Shown here: positions 15,352 to 23,167 of the stretch, piece after piece
Numbering within the stretch: the stretch's first letter is position 1
Layout: each line of letters opens with the position of its first letter
From: an uncultured Collinsella sp.
GTDB taxonomy: Bacteria; Actinomycetota; Coriobacteriia; Coriobacteriales; Coriobacteriaceae
Direction: 5' to 3'
Length of the DNA: 34,137 nt
NCBI GenBank assembly: GCA_900541245.1
Contig: UQIS01000029.1
Span: forward strand, 1 to 34,137
The notes under the pieces: generated by a model
Told to the model about the DNA's origin: nothing
What the model saw: only the letters and a program-made list of their open reading frames with translations
The model's database searches: none
Translations under genes and position numbers: made by a program

Positions 15352-16479
15352 ATGACGACCGTGATTTCACATTTCTCCGCCCTCCGCGCAATTCGTCGCG
15401 CACGACGGGCGTACTCTGCCCTACCCTGGGACTCCGTTGATAGTGAACAGCAAGCACAGGCCTTGGCTAGCTGCATTCCCAATAATGACGCGATAGACTT
15501 TGGCGCACTTTCGATACTCGACGCCTGGAATGAAGATGATTCCGAACTACTCGATCTTCTCGTTTCAAACGAAGACAACAGACGCCCCGACAAGCGACTT
15601 CTTCAGCATATTCTCTCCGCTCCGCTTCCTGAAGGTGCAATTATGCACGTCGAGGCCGACATCTACGCAACGTCTCCTGCCATGACAGCCATGCTTTGTT
15701 CTAAAAATGAATCGGTCGCCAAAACCTTGATGCTCCTTATGGAGCTGCTCGGAACCTACTCCCTTCCGCCCGAGGCAACCTACCCCATCGCCTATGACGA
15801 CATCTGGCCCAAGGGCGATAGCTGCGCAGCGACGGGCGATCTTGATTGCCTGGGCGGCCAGTCGGCAGCCAAACAGCAGAACGAAACCCGCTACGAACAG
15901 GCGCACTACAAATGCGAGCCCGCCACGACCATCGAAGATCTCGAGGCGGTCGCGCGCTTCGCCAAAAGTAGCTCATACACCTCGTTTCGCACGGCAGTCA
16001 AGCTTGCCCGACCCGGATCTGCATCCCCAGCCGAATCCCTAATGTTAGCCGTTCTCGGAGCGCCCATGCGCTTTGGCGGATTCGGATGTTGCAGCCTGCC
16101 CATGGGAGGCCTGCTACTCAACTATCGAATCGACTTCGACACTCTTGCGGTTAACATGTCCTCCGGCATCCCTTACGCCATCTGCGACCTATATTGCCCG
16201 GCCGCCGGAGTCGACAACGAATACAACGGAATTGGGCATGAGCTTCAAAACGCTCGCATCCACGATGGCAATCGAAATAATGGCCTCAAGGCAATGGGCA
16301 TCCACGTCCTGGTTATCAATCGCGACCAAATGAAAGACCTTGTTGCACTCGAAGCCTTCGCCCAAACGATGCATCGACTCGCAGGAGTCCGATTCCGATA
16401 TCGCATCAAGGGCTATCGCAAGCGTCAGGCCGCTTGGCTCAACGCTCTGCGGGCCGGAATCGGCCTTGCGCCGGTCTAA
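15352..16479 (+). CDS. Hypothetical protein with a Vsr/DUF559-like C-terminal domain
   Basis: A 375-residue soluble protein of unknown function. The last 150 residues show a restriction-endonuclease-like pattern: ESLMLAVL (E228), an ICDLYCPAAGV strand (D279), NEYNGIGHE (E290), then a basic helix and AMGIHVLVIN. This resembles the DUF559/Vsr group often seen in Coriobacteriia, where a strand-borne Asp and a Glu follow an N-terminal Glu; catalytic competence is uncertain. The first 220 residues match nothing I recognise. No Shine-Dalgarno precedes the ATG. Codon use is visibly less GC-biased than in its neighbours, and the gene is flanked by elements A and B with identical terminal repeats, so lateral acquisition is plausible. 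Confidence 0.7.
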   Translation: MTTVISHFSALRAIRRARRAYSALPWDSVDSEQQAQALASCIPNNDAIDFGALSILDAWNEDDSELLDLLVSNEDNRRPDKRLLQHILSAPLPEGAIMHVEADIYATSPAMTAMLCSKNESVAKTLMLLMELLGTYSLPPEATYPIAYDDIWPKGDSCAATGDLDCLGGQSAAKQQNETRYEQAHYKCEPATTIEDLEAVARFAKSSSYTSFRTAVKLARPGSASPAESLMLAVLGAPMRFGGFGCCSLPMGGLLLNYRIDFDTLAVNMSSGIPYAICDLYCPAAGVDNEYNGIGHELQNARIHDGNRNNGLKAMGIHVLVINRDQMKDLVALEAFAQTMHRLAGVRFRYRIKGYRKRQAAWLNALRAGIGLAPV

Positions 16480-16512
16480 ACGGCGAATCACCCGTGCGCC
16501 GTCGAACAGGGC

Positions 16513-16716
16513 TGGACAGTTAGTTCAAATACGTATAAATAGACACATTGAATTAGGCTGTTTTGCAGCTATCTCTATACCATTCGCCCTATTTGAAAGC
16601 GGGGTAGACTTCAAAACAGCGTCATATGGACTAACTAAAGTTCCAAAACAACGTATCGGCATTGAATTGAGCAATTCGAGTCCTCAGAACTTATACGTAT
16701 CTGAACTAACTGTCCA
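16513..16716. repeat. TIR hairpin element B (204 bp)
   Basis: The same terminal repeat as element A, beginning TGGACAGTTAGTTCA at 16513 and in complement ending TGTCCA at 16716. The AT-rich interior does not align with that of A, but it is self-complementary: GCTGTTTTG (near 16558) pairs with CAAAACAGC (near 16612). No open frame with a ribosome-binding site lies inside. The remainder up to pth (16717-16830) shows only the pth leader. Confidence 0.82.
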
Positions 16717-16830
16717 CCTCGGATTTTGACGGCCGTCCAAACGCCCCCAAACAACCTCAATTGCCCTCCATTTGACAGCGGCAACAGGGTCGCTCACCAT
16801 AGCAGGCGACAAATCAACGAAAGGATGAAC

Positions 16831-17460
16831 ATGGCAGCTGCACAGCCGCTTAAGATTCGCATGGTTGCCGGACTTGGCAACCCTGGCGATGAGTATGCCG
16901 AGACCCGCCACAACGCCGGTTTTAAGGCGATCGACGAGCTGGCCCGTCAGGCCGGCGTCACGTACTGGAAAAACCAAGCAGGCGCCGAGGTCGCGCTCAT
17001 CAACATCAACGATGCCGAGGAAGAGAACGGCAAGCGCCAGATTGTACTGGTCAAGCCGCAGTCGTACATGAACACCTCGGGCGGGCCCATCTCCAAGCTC
17101 TGCCGCGAGTACAAGATCAAGGCCGAGGAGCTGCTCGTCATCCACGACGAGCTCGATATTCCCGCCGGCGACGTGCGTGTTAAGGTGGGCGGAGGCCATG
17201 CCGGTCACAACGGCCTGCGCTCCATCATCGACAAGATGGGCAGCCGCGACTTTAGCCGTATCCGCACCGGCATCGGCAACCCTCCCGGCAAGATGGCCGT
17301 GGCAGACTACGTGCTCAAGCAGCTGCGCGCCCGCGAAGCCGAGGATTTCCAGGACACCTGCGCCCGCGCCGCAGATGCCGCCGGTCTGGCCATCGTCCAC
17401 GGCGTAATCTACGCCCGCGATCACGTAAACGGCGCCGCTTCCGCCAACGGCAAGCACTAA
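16831..17460 (+). CDS. pth: Peptidyl-tRNA hydrolase
   Basis: A 209-residue enzyme that recycles peptidyl-tRNA released from stalled ribosomes. Active-site residues are N17 in GLGNPGDEY, the catalytic H27 in TRHNAGF, N81 in SYMNTSGG, D106 in IHDELDIPAGD and N127 in GGHAGHNGLRSI. The ATG at 16831 lies six bases after GAAAGG; another ATG at 16825 in the same frame lies too close to that site. The stop codon TAA is the first part of a hairpin repeat at 17458-17500. The product spares initiator tRNA because of the 1-72 mismatch, relevant to the U.G pair in the tRNA at 29-105. Confidence 0.96.
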   Translation: MAAAQPLKIRMVAGLGNPGDEYAETRHNAGFKAIDELARQAGVTYWKNQAGAEVALININDAEEENGKRQIVLVKPQSYMNTSGGPISKLCREYKIKAEELLVIHDELDIPAGDVRVKVGGGHAGHNGLRSIIDKMGSRDFSRIRTGIGNPPGKMAVADYVLKQLRAREAEDFQDTCARAADAAGLAIVHGVIYARDHVNGAASANGKH

Positions 17461-17661
17461 AACCTACCATTTAGAGATGTTTATTTTGGCAGGTTTCATC
17501 TGCGGAAACGCCGCGGCGGCTGCGTCGCAATAAACCCTGTGCCGCTATACATATGCAACGCTCCAAAGGGGGCCGGCCTCACCGAAGCGCGAGGCCGGCC
17601 CCCTTTGCCGTTTTGCCTGATAAAACCTGCCAAAATAAACCTCTCCCCCTTTGGCAGGTCG
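17458..17661. repeat. Hairpin element E3, built from inverted stop-codon repeats around a GC stem
   Basis: 22-bp arms, GTTTATTTTGGCAGG... at 17479-17500 and the complement at 17619-17640, match with one mismatch and bound 162 bp, the same size as E1 and E2. At the centre is a perfect 16-bp stem (17565-17580 with 17591-17606) around a 10-nt loop. Each arm belongs to a repeat of about 40 nt that is itself a hairpin (CCTACCA or CCTGCCAAA with TTTGGCAGG); the first starts on the pth stop codon. Another copy lies at 28668-28709 beside the purF stop. Confidence 0.8.
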
Positions 17662-17721
17662 AAGTGGATAAACCCTGCTCCCAACCGCCGAAGACACACG
17701 TAAGTGACATGTCCATGAGGG

Positions 17722-17727
17722 TATAAT
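17722..17727 (+). promoter_or_regulatory. Putative -10 box for nfnAB
   Basis: A consensus TATAAT at 17722-17727 lies about 105 bp before the nfnA start codon in an otherwise GC-rich region. No good -35 is visible at the usual spacing, and GTGACA at 17704-17709 is too close. Transcription start is therefore only suggested. Confidence 0.35.
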
Positions 17728-17832
17728 TTGCACCGTATGTCTGCACAACGCCTGTGCGCGTACGGTTTTATTCGGGCTACCGTCCATTTCCGTGGAGGCA
17801 CGGTTCGGCGGCCCTAACAAGAGAGGGGTTCT

Positions 17833-18672
17833 ATGTATAAGATCCTGGAGAAGACGCAGTTCTCGGAGAAGGTGTTCAAGTTCCGCATCGAGGCGCCCGC
17901 AATCGCCAAGCATGCGCACGCTGGACAGTTCCTCATGGTCCGCGCCAACGAGACGGGCGAGCGCGTCCCGTTTACCCTGGCCGGCTGGAACGGTGACGAG
18001 GGCTGGGTCGAGTTCATCTTCATGGTGATCGGCAAGACCACCGAGATGCTGTCCACTTACGAAGCCGGCGAGCCGCTGCGCGACGTCGTGGGCCCGCTGG
18101 GCGTTCCCACCGAGCTGGCCGAGGGCCCCTGCGCCGTCATTGGCGGCGGCGTCGGCCTGGCAATTGCCTTCCCGGTCGCCAAGCACCTGGTCGAGACCGG
18201 TCACGAGGTGCACGCCATCATGGGCGCCCGCACCAAGGACCTCCTGCTCATGGAGGACCAGTTCCGCGAGCTCCTCGACGAGGACCACATCCATATCACC
18301 ACCGACGACGGTTCCTACGGAGAGCAGGGCGTTGTCACCGCTCCGCTGGAGCGCCTGCTGCAGGACAAGGCCGTGAGCCAGGTCTTCTGCGTCGGCCCCG
18401 TTCCGATGATGAAGTTCTCGACCCTCACCGCCCAGAAGTACGATACCCCCATCACCGCGTCGCTCAACCCCATCATGGTTGACGGCACCGGTATGTGCGG
18501 CTGCTGCCGCGTCGAGGTGGGCGGCGTGACCAAGTTCGCTTGCGTCGACGGCCCCGACTTCGATGCCACCCTGGTCGACTGGGATGACCTTCGTGCCCGC
18601 CAGGCCGCTTACCGTTCCGAAGAGGGCGAGTCCCTCAAGGCCTATGAGGAAAAGAGCTGCGCATGCCACTAG
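17833..18672 (+). CDS. nfnA: NfnA-like ferredoxin-NADP+ reductase small subunit (FAD, [2Fe-2S])
   Basis: A 279-residue flavoprotein of the PyrK/SudB/NfnA type. The N-terminal beta-barrel binds FAD (VPFTLAGWN), the middle has the nucleotide-binding GGGVGLAIAFPVAKHL, and the C-terminal iron-sulphur site is DGTGMCGCCRVEVGG...FACVDGPDFD, in which three Cys and an Asp can serve the [2Fe-2S] cluster as described for NfnA. With NfnB it would form an electron-bifurcating NADH-dependent ferredoxin:NADP+ oxidoreductase of anaerobes. The gene overlaps nfnB by 10 bp. An older annotation as sulfide dehydrogenase beta or dihydroorotate dehydrogenase electron-transfer subunit is possible, but there is no pyrD nearby. 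The start has GAGAGGGG upstream. Confidence 0.88.
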   Translation: MYKILEKTQFSEKVFKFRIEAPAIAKHAHAGQFLMVRANETGERVPFTLAGWNGDEGWVEFIFMVIGKTTEMLSTYEAGEPLRDVVGPLGVPTELAEGPCAVIGGGVGLAIAFPVAKHLVETGHEVHAIMGARTKDLLLMEDQFRELLDEDHIHITTDDGSYGEQGVVTAPLERLLQDKAVSQVFCVGPVPMMKFSTLTAQKYDTPITASLNPIMVDGTGMCGCCRVEVGGVTKFACVDGPDFDATLVDWDDLRARQAAYRSEEGESLKAYEEKSCACH

Positions 18673-20072
18673 TTAACGGTCGTTTCGTTGCCGATATGAA
18701 GTCGCCCCGCACCCCCGATAACGAGGAGCCGGCTGCCGAGCGCGCCTGCGACTTCCGCCCCGTCGACAAGGGCTTCACCGAGGAGATGGCGCTGGCCGAG
18801 GCCGAGCGCTGCCTCAACTGCAAGAAGCCGTTCTGTGTTGAGGGCTGCCCCGTCAACATCAACATTCCCCGCTTTATCGAGCAGATCCGCGCGAAGGACT
18901 TCGGCGGCGCTCTCGATACCATCCGCGAGGACTCCATGCTTCCCGCCATCTGCGGCCGCGTCTGCCCGCAGGAGAACCAGTGCGAGGGCAAGTGCATCCG
19001 TGGTAAGAAGTCCGAGCCCGTGGCCATCGGCCAGCTCGAGCGCTTCCTGGGTGATCGCCCCGAGCTCGCCTCCACGCCCAAGATGGCCCCCAAGAACGGC
19101 AAGAAGGTCGCCGTCGTCGGCTCCGGCCCGTCCGGCATCACCTGCGCCGGCGAGCTCGCCCGTAACGGCTTTGACGTTACCGTCTTCGAGGCCTTCTTCA
19201 CCGGCGGCGGCGTGCTGGTCTACGGCATCCCCGAGTTCCGTCTGCCCAAGGCGGTCGTCAAGCGCGAGATTGACGGCCTGGAGGACATGGGCGTCAAGTT
19301 TGAGTACAACTCCGTCGTGGGCAACATGGCCACGGCCGAGGAGCTGTTCGAGCAGGGCTTCGACGCCATCTACGTGGCGACCGGCGCTGGCCTGCCCAAG
19401 TTCCTCAACGTCCCCGGCGAGAACCTGCCCAACGTCTTCTTCGCAAACGAGTACCTCACCCGCGTGAACCTGATGAAGGCCAACAAGTTCCCCGAGTACG
19501 ACACCCCCACCAAGCACGGCAAGAACGTCGTTGTCTTTGGCGGCGGCAACGTGGCTATGGACGCCGTCCGTACCGCCAAGCGTCTGGGCGCCGAGCACGC
19601 CATCATCGCTTACCGCCGTACCGAGGACGAGATGCCCTGCCGTCGTGCCGAGCTGCACCACGCCAAGGCCGAGGGCGTCGAGGTTCTGCCGCTCGTTTCC
19701 CCGCTCGAGTTTGTCGCTGGCGAAGACGGCTCCGTGTGCGCCGTCAAGGTCCAGAAGATGGAGCTCGGCGAGCCCGACGAGTCCGGCCGTCGTCGCCCGG
19801 TGCCCATCGAGGGCGCCATCGAGGAGATCCCCTGCGACGTCGCGATCTCGGCTATCGGCACCAACGCCAACCCCTTCGCAAAGAAGATCGGCGGCAAGAT
19901 GGAGCTCAACAAGTGGGGCTACATCGTCGCCGACGAGGAGACCGGCCAGACCACCGATCCCCGCATCTGGGCCGGCGGCGACATCGTCACCGGTGCCGCT
20001 ACGGTCATTCTGGCGATGGGCGCTGGCAAGAAGGCCGCCGCTTCCATCACCAAGAGCCTGCTGGGCGAGTAA
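18663..20072 (+). CDS. nfnB: NfnB-like / glutamate-synthase-small-subunit-like flavoprotein
   Basis: A 469-residue protein matching the NfnB/GltD class. The N-terminal region carries Cys clusters for two [4Fe-4S] centres (CLNCKKPFCVEGCPV and CGRVCPQENQCEGKC). The FAD site VVGSGPSGITCAGEL and the NADP-binding FGGGNVAMDAVRTAKRLG follow, and GGDIVTGAATVILAMGAGKKAA closes the FAD domain. It begins inside the end of nfnA (ATG 18663, nfnA stop at 18672). The pair has the length and order of NfnAB. No large glutamate synthase subunit is adjacent, which favours transhydrogenase over glutamate synthase. A terminator follows at 20101-20138. Confidence 0.9.
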   Translation: MPLVNGRFVADMKSPRTPDNEEPAAERACDFRPVDKGFTEEMALAEAERCLNCKKPFCVEGCPVNINIPRFIEQIRAKDFGGALDTIREDSMLPAICGRVCPQENQCEGKCIRGKKSEPVAIGQLERFLGDRPELASTPKMAPKNGKKVAVVGSGPSGITCAGELARNGFDVTVFEAFFTGGGVLVYGIPEFRLPKAVVKREIDGLEDMGVKFEYNSVVGNMATAEELFEQGFDAIYVATGAGLPKFLNVPGENLPNVFFANEYLTRVNLMKANKFPEYDTPTKHGKNVVVFGGGNVAMDAVRTAKRLGAEHAIIAYRRTEDEMPCRRAELHHAKAEGVEVLPLVSPLEFVAGEDGSVCAVKVQKMELGEPDESGRRRPVPIEGAIEEIPCDVAISAIGTNANPFAKKIGGKMELNKWGYIVADEETGQTTDPRIWAGGDIVTGAATVILAMGAGKKAAASITKSLLGE

Positions 20073-20100
20073 TCACCCTCAGCGCTAGCCATTAAACGGC

Positions 20101-20138
20101 AAAGTCCCTGTCGAGCACACGCTCGGCGGGGACTTTTT
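20101..20138 (+). terminator. Rho-independent terminator after nfnB
   Basis: AAAGTCCC (20101-20108) pairs with GGGACTTT (20129-20136), with an inner CGAGC/GCTCG stem, and ends in TTTTT. Confidence 0.9.
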
Positions 20139-20154
20139 CTATGCCGGCCGTCCC

Positions 20155-20189
20155 ACCACCACAAAGGTGCCTGTCCCCTTTGTGGTGGT
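20155..20189. repeat. GGGGAC-family palindrome between nfnB and the cytidylate-kinase-like gene
   Basis: 13-bp perfect arms ACCACCACAAAGG (20155-20167) and complement (20177-20189) surround a 9-nt loop; the minus strand carries GGGGAC at 20178-20173. It sits between convergent genes, directly after the nfnB terminator. Confidence 0.8.
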
Positions 20190-20197
20190 TTTGACGG

Positions 20198-20821
20198 TTA
20201 ACCCTCGAGCTGTGCCAGCTTGTAGCGGTAGGCTGCGGCGATAACGTCCTTGCAGCCCTCGCGGCCTAGCTTAGCGCGGTTGACGACGATGTCCTTGCCG
20301 CTCGTCATCTTCCACTTGCCGGCACTGTAGCGCTTATAGAATGCCTCGCGCGCCTTCTGCTGCTGCTTGACCAGCTTGGCGCCCTTCTTTTTGTTAAGGC
20401 CGCGCTTTTTGCGCACGATCTCGACACGGTCCTCAAAGGGAGCGGTCACCAACACGGCAATGTGGTTGGGGTTGTTACGCAGCAGGTAATCGGACAGACG
20501 GCCTTCGATAATGCAGCTCTCGGTCTCGCCCAGATCCAAAATCACCTGGCTCATCTTTTGGAACAACTTATCCGAGTACGAACGCGCATCGTAGCGGTCG
20601 GGCAGAAACGCCATGTTCTCAACGGCCAGACGTTCGTCATAGGCGGCCATCTTATCGAGCGACTCGCCCGCGCGCAGCGACGCACGTACCAGCAGCTCGT
20701 TATCGTACAGCGGAATCCCCAACTCGTCGGCAAGCATGCGACCAATCTCGTGGCCCTCGGCGCCAAAGTCGCGCGCGATGGTAATGACCACAGGATTCTT
20801 CTTATTCTCCAGATCGCTCAT
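20198..20821 (-). CDS. Cytidylate-kinase-like protein
   Basis: A 207-residue P-loop-type protein resembling the Cytidylate_kin2 family: VITIARDFGAEGHEIGRMLADELGIPLYDNELL at the N-terminus, where a phosphate-binding loop is expected, and an IIEGRLSDYLL segment followed by a Lys/Arg-rich lid (RVEIVRKKRGLNKKKGAK). The loop is GAEGHEIG and not a classic GxxGxGK(S/T), so true CMP kinase activity is doubtful; family members have no settled function. The ATG at 20821 has AAAGGA eight bases upstream, and the open frame to 20866 runs into a palindrome. It is the last gene after the amino-acid ABC operon, separated by that palindrome. Confidence 0.75.
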   Translation of the reverse strand: MSDLENKKNPVVITIARDFGAEGHEIGRMLADELGIPLYDNELLVRASLRAGESLDKMAAYDERLAVENMAFLPDRYDARSYSDKLFQKMSQVILDLGETESCIIEGRLSDYLLRNNPNHIAVLVTAPFEDRVEIVRKKRGLNKKKGAKLVKQQQKAREAFYKRYSAGKWKMTSGKDIVVNRAKLGREGCKDVIAAAYRYKLAQLEG

Positions 20822-20838
20822 CGCGATTCCTTTCTCTA

Positions 20839-20867
20839 TGTGACAAAGGGACAGTCCCTTTGTCACA
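20839..20867. repeat. GGGAC-type palindrome between ABC permease and kinase-like gene
   Basis: TGTGACAAAGGG (20839-20850) and CCCTTTGTCACA (20856-20867) form a perfect 12-bp stem around ACAGT. It begins three bases after the permease stop on the minus strand, so it could end or process the operon transcript. Confidence 0.82.
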
Positions 20868-20869
20868 TT

Positions 20870-21508
20870 CTACGCTGCCACTATGCGGCGCTGATACGCT
20901 CGGACCAGCAGCGAGATACCAAAGTTGAGCACAAAGTACATCGCAAACACCAGGCCGTAGAGCATAAGCACCTGCGACAGGTCGATCGCGTGGGCCATCA
21001 CGACGTTTGCCGTGTACATGAGCTCGGCCACGTTAATGCCCGAAAGATACGAGCTGTCCTTGATGACAGTCGTGCACTGGCTAAACAGCGCCGGAATGAT
21101 CGTCTTAAACGTCTGCGGCAGAATGATGTAGCGCATGGTGGCAAAGAAGCCAAAGCCTTGGCTCTGCGCTGCCTCAAACTGGCCGCGCGGAATCGAGTTG
21201 AGGCCGCCGCGCACAATCTCGGCCATAACAGCGCTGGTAAACAGCGTAAAGGCGATGGTCGAAATCACAATGTCCAAACCCTGCACCGTAAAGTAGATAA
21301 ACAGGATCCACAGCAGGTTTGGCGTGCAGCGGAACAACTCGATATAGGCGCTCACCAAAATACGGAACGGGCGGGGCGCGTAGCTTTTAACGAGCGCCAG
21401 CACCGTGCCAAAGATGAGCGAGAAAAAGATCGACAGCGCCGAGATCTCGATCGTCTTAACAAAGCCGCCCCAAATGTAGAGCAGGTTGGTCGCGTTGAAG
21501 ATTTCCAT
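20870..21508 (-). CDS. Polar amino-acid ABC transporter permease (second)
   Basis: A 212-residue HisMQ-type permease with about five membrane segments. The N-terminal half has ISALSIFFSLIFGTVLALVK, the motif FRCTPNLLWILF (the usual FRGTPLLVQ position) follows, and the EAA loop for the ATPase is GQFEAAQSQGFGFFATMRYIILPQ. It starts three bases after the first permease ends, and the two very probably form a heterodimer. Strand order is ATPase, binding protein, permease, permease. Confidence 0.92.
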   Translation of the reverse strand: MEIFNATNLLYIWGGFVKTIEISALSIFFSLIFGTVLALVKSYAPRPFRILVSAYIELFRCTPNLLWILFIYFTVQGLDIVISTIAFTLFTSAVMAEIVRGGLNSIPRGQFEAAQSQGFGFFATMRYIILPQTFKTIIPALFSQCTTVIKDSSYLSGINVAELMYTANVVMAHAIDLSQVLMLYGLVFAMYFVLNFGISLLVRAYQRRIVAA

Positions 21509-21511
21509 GCG

Positions 21512-22258
21512 CTAGGCCTCCTCTACGTTGTCGAGCCCCAGCTCGGCCAGGCTCACGCCGCGCGGACGCTCCTTGGAGCGGCGCTCGAGCCACTGCACCA
21601 GCATGGCGAGCGGAAAGCAGATGATAAAGTACATAAGGCAGCAGACGATGTATCCCTGCAGGTAACCGTACAGACTCACAAAGTTGTCGGAACGGTACAT
21701 AAGGTCGCCGCCGGCCACAAGTGCCAGCACCGACGTGTTCTTGACCAGGTTGAGCGCCTGGTTACACAGCGGCGGCAGAATGATCTTGAATGTCTGGGGC
21801 AGCACGATGTACCAATACGCCTGCGCACGGGTGAAGCCCTGGCTCTGGGCCGCTTCCATCTGACCGCGCGGAACCGCCTCGATACCGGTGCGGATGACCT
21901 CCGAAATGTAGGCCGCATGATACAGACCCACGCCCAAGAAGCCCAGCACGAACGGCGCGATACGCACCGGCTGATCGGCACCGGTTATGGCCTGCAAAAA
22001 CTGCGGACCGGCCATGTACATAAAGAGCACCTGTACGGGCAACGGGGTGTTCTGGTAAAACTCCACGTACACGCGGCTTATGGCGCGCAGCACGCGCGAG
22101 CGAGTGGTAGAGAACACGCCCAGCAGCGTGCCCAGCACCAGCGACAGCAGCAGACCGGCAACGACCACCTGTAGCGTCACGCCAAAGCCCTCCCAGAAGG
22201 GTCCCATATTTTGAAATGTCGTCGACCAACGGTCGGCGTCAAATAATCCTTCGAGCAT
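21512..22258 (-). CDS. Polar amino-acid ABC transporter permease (first)
   Basis: A 248-residue HisMQ-type permease with FYQNTPLPVQVLFMYM at the periplasmic-side motif and the EAA loop GQMEAAQSQGFTRAQAYWYIVLPQTFK. The longer N-terminus (LFDADRWSTTF) and C-terminus (KERPRGVSLAELG) distinguish it from its partner. The ATG at 22258 has AAGGA upstream; the open frame to 22327 overlaps the binding-protein gene and is not used. Together with the partner permease it forms the membrane channel. Confidence 0.92.
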   Translation of the reverse strand: MLEGLFDADRWSTTFQNMGPFWEGFGVTLQVVVAGLLLSLVLGTLLGVFSTTRSRVLRAISRVYVEFYQNTPLPVQVLFMYMAGPQFLQAITGADQPVRIAPFVLGFLGVGLYHAAYISEVIRTGIEAVPRGQMEAAQSQGFTRAQAYWYIVLPQTFKIILPPLCNQALNLVKNTSVLALVAGGDLMYRSDNFVSLYGYLQGYIVCCLMYFIICFPLAMLVQWLERRSKERPRGVSLAELGLDNVEEA

Positions 22259-22283
22259 TTGATTCCTTCCTTGGACGATGCGC

Positions 22284-23159
22284 CTATACAAGACCCCAGG
22301 TCTTGACCTCTTGGTCGAGCCAGCCATCGGCCAGGCGATCGCAAATCACCTGATCGACCACGGCCGAAAGGTCGCAGCCCTTCTTGGTCGCCACGCCGTA
22401 GCCCTGCTCGCCAAACTTGACCTCGGGCTGCAGCAGCTCAACGGTCTCGTTCATATAGCCGGCCAGCGTGGAGCGGTCCATGGCAAAGACGTCGATATTG
22501 CCGGCGTCGAGCGAACTCTTGATGATGGGGTAGCCGCTAAAGGCCCTAAACTCGGGCTTGCAGCTAAAGCCGTTGTCCTTGATCATCTGCTCGATCAGGC
22601 CCTGCGTGGTGGCACCCTGGCTTACGCCAATGACCTTGCCGTCCAGGTCCTCAATCGAGGTAAAGCCCGAACGCTTCTTGACCATGAGTCCCACGTAGTC
22701 GGTGCGGTACGGCGTCGAGAAATCCCAGCTCTTCTTGCGCTCGTCGGTGATGGTGTAGGTCGCCGCGACCACGTCAAGTTGGCCGTTATCGATCAGCGGG
22801 CCGCGCGTCTTGGGCGTTACGTCAGTAAACTCGACAAGCTCCTGGGCGCGGGCCTCCTTGTAGCTCACGCCAAAGACGGCAGCAGCGATCTGGTAGCACA
22901 AATCGACTTCCATGCCCTCAAAGCGGCCCTTGGCGGTGTCGTAATAGCCGTAGCCGGGAACGTCCTTCTTAACGCCGGCATTCAGATGGCCACGCGATTT
23001 GATGGCCGCAAGCTTGGACCCCTTGTCGGAGCCCTCGCCGCTGGTTGAGTTGCCGCAACCGGTAAGCGCGGTCGCCGTCAGCGCAAGCATGCTGGCGCCA
23101 GCCAGCTGCAAAAAGTGACGGCGCGACACGGCCGCCCTCGTCATATCCGTCATGTCCAT
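22284..23159 (-). CDS. Amino-acid ABC transporter substrate-binding lipoprotein
   Basis: A 291-residue extracytoplasmic solute-binding protein of family 3 (SBP_bac_3). The signal peptide contains SRRHFLQLAG, a twin-arginine-like start, and a lipobox ending at Cys35 (TALTGC), so it would be a lipid-anchored, possibly Tat-exported, protein. The mature part has LNAGVKKDVPGYGYYD, FEGMEVDLCYQIAAAVFG, LDVVAATYTITDERKKSWDFSTPY and LDGKVIGVSQGATT, standard for glutamate, aspartate or other polar amino acids; the ligand cannot be told. The start may be the GTG at 23162 or ATG at 23159, and the ATG is preferred. It starts nine bases after the ATPase stop and belongs to the same operon. Confidence 0.92.
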   Translation of the reverse strand: MDMTDMTRAAVSRRHFLQLAGASMLALTATALTGCGNSTSGEGSDKGSKLAAIKSRGHLNAGVKKDVPGYGYYDTAKGRFEGMEVDLCYQIAAAVFGVSYKEARAQELVEFTDVTPKTRGPLIDNGQLDVVAATYTITDERKKSWDFSTPYRTDYVGLMVKKRSGFTSIEDLDGKVIGVSQGATTQGLIEQMIKDNGFSCKPEFRAFSGYPIIKSSLDAGNIDVFAMDRSTLAGYMNETVELLQPEVKFGEQGYGVATKKGCDLSAVVDQVICDRLADGWLDQEVKTWGLV

Positions 23160-23167
23160 CACCGCGC

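Noticed and set aside
20462..22174. 570-codon open frame on the plus strand
   Set aside because: Antisense to the kinase-like gene and both ABC permeases, which have clear family motifs; the translation has no recognisable domain.
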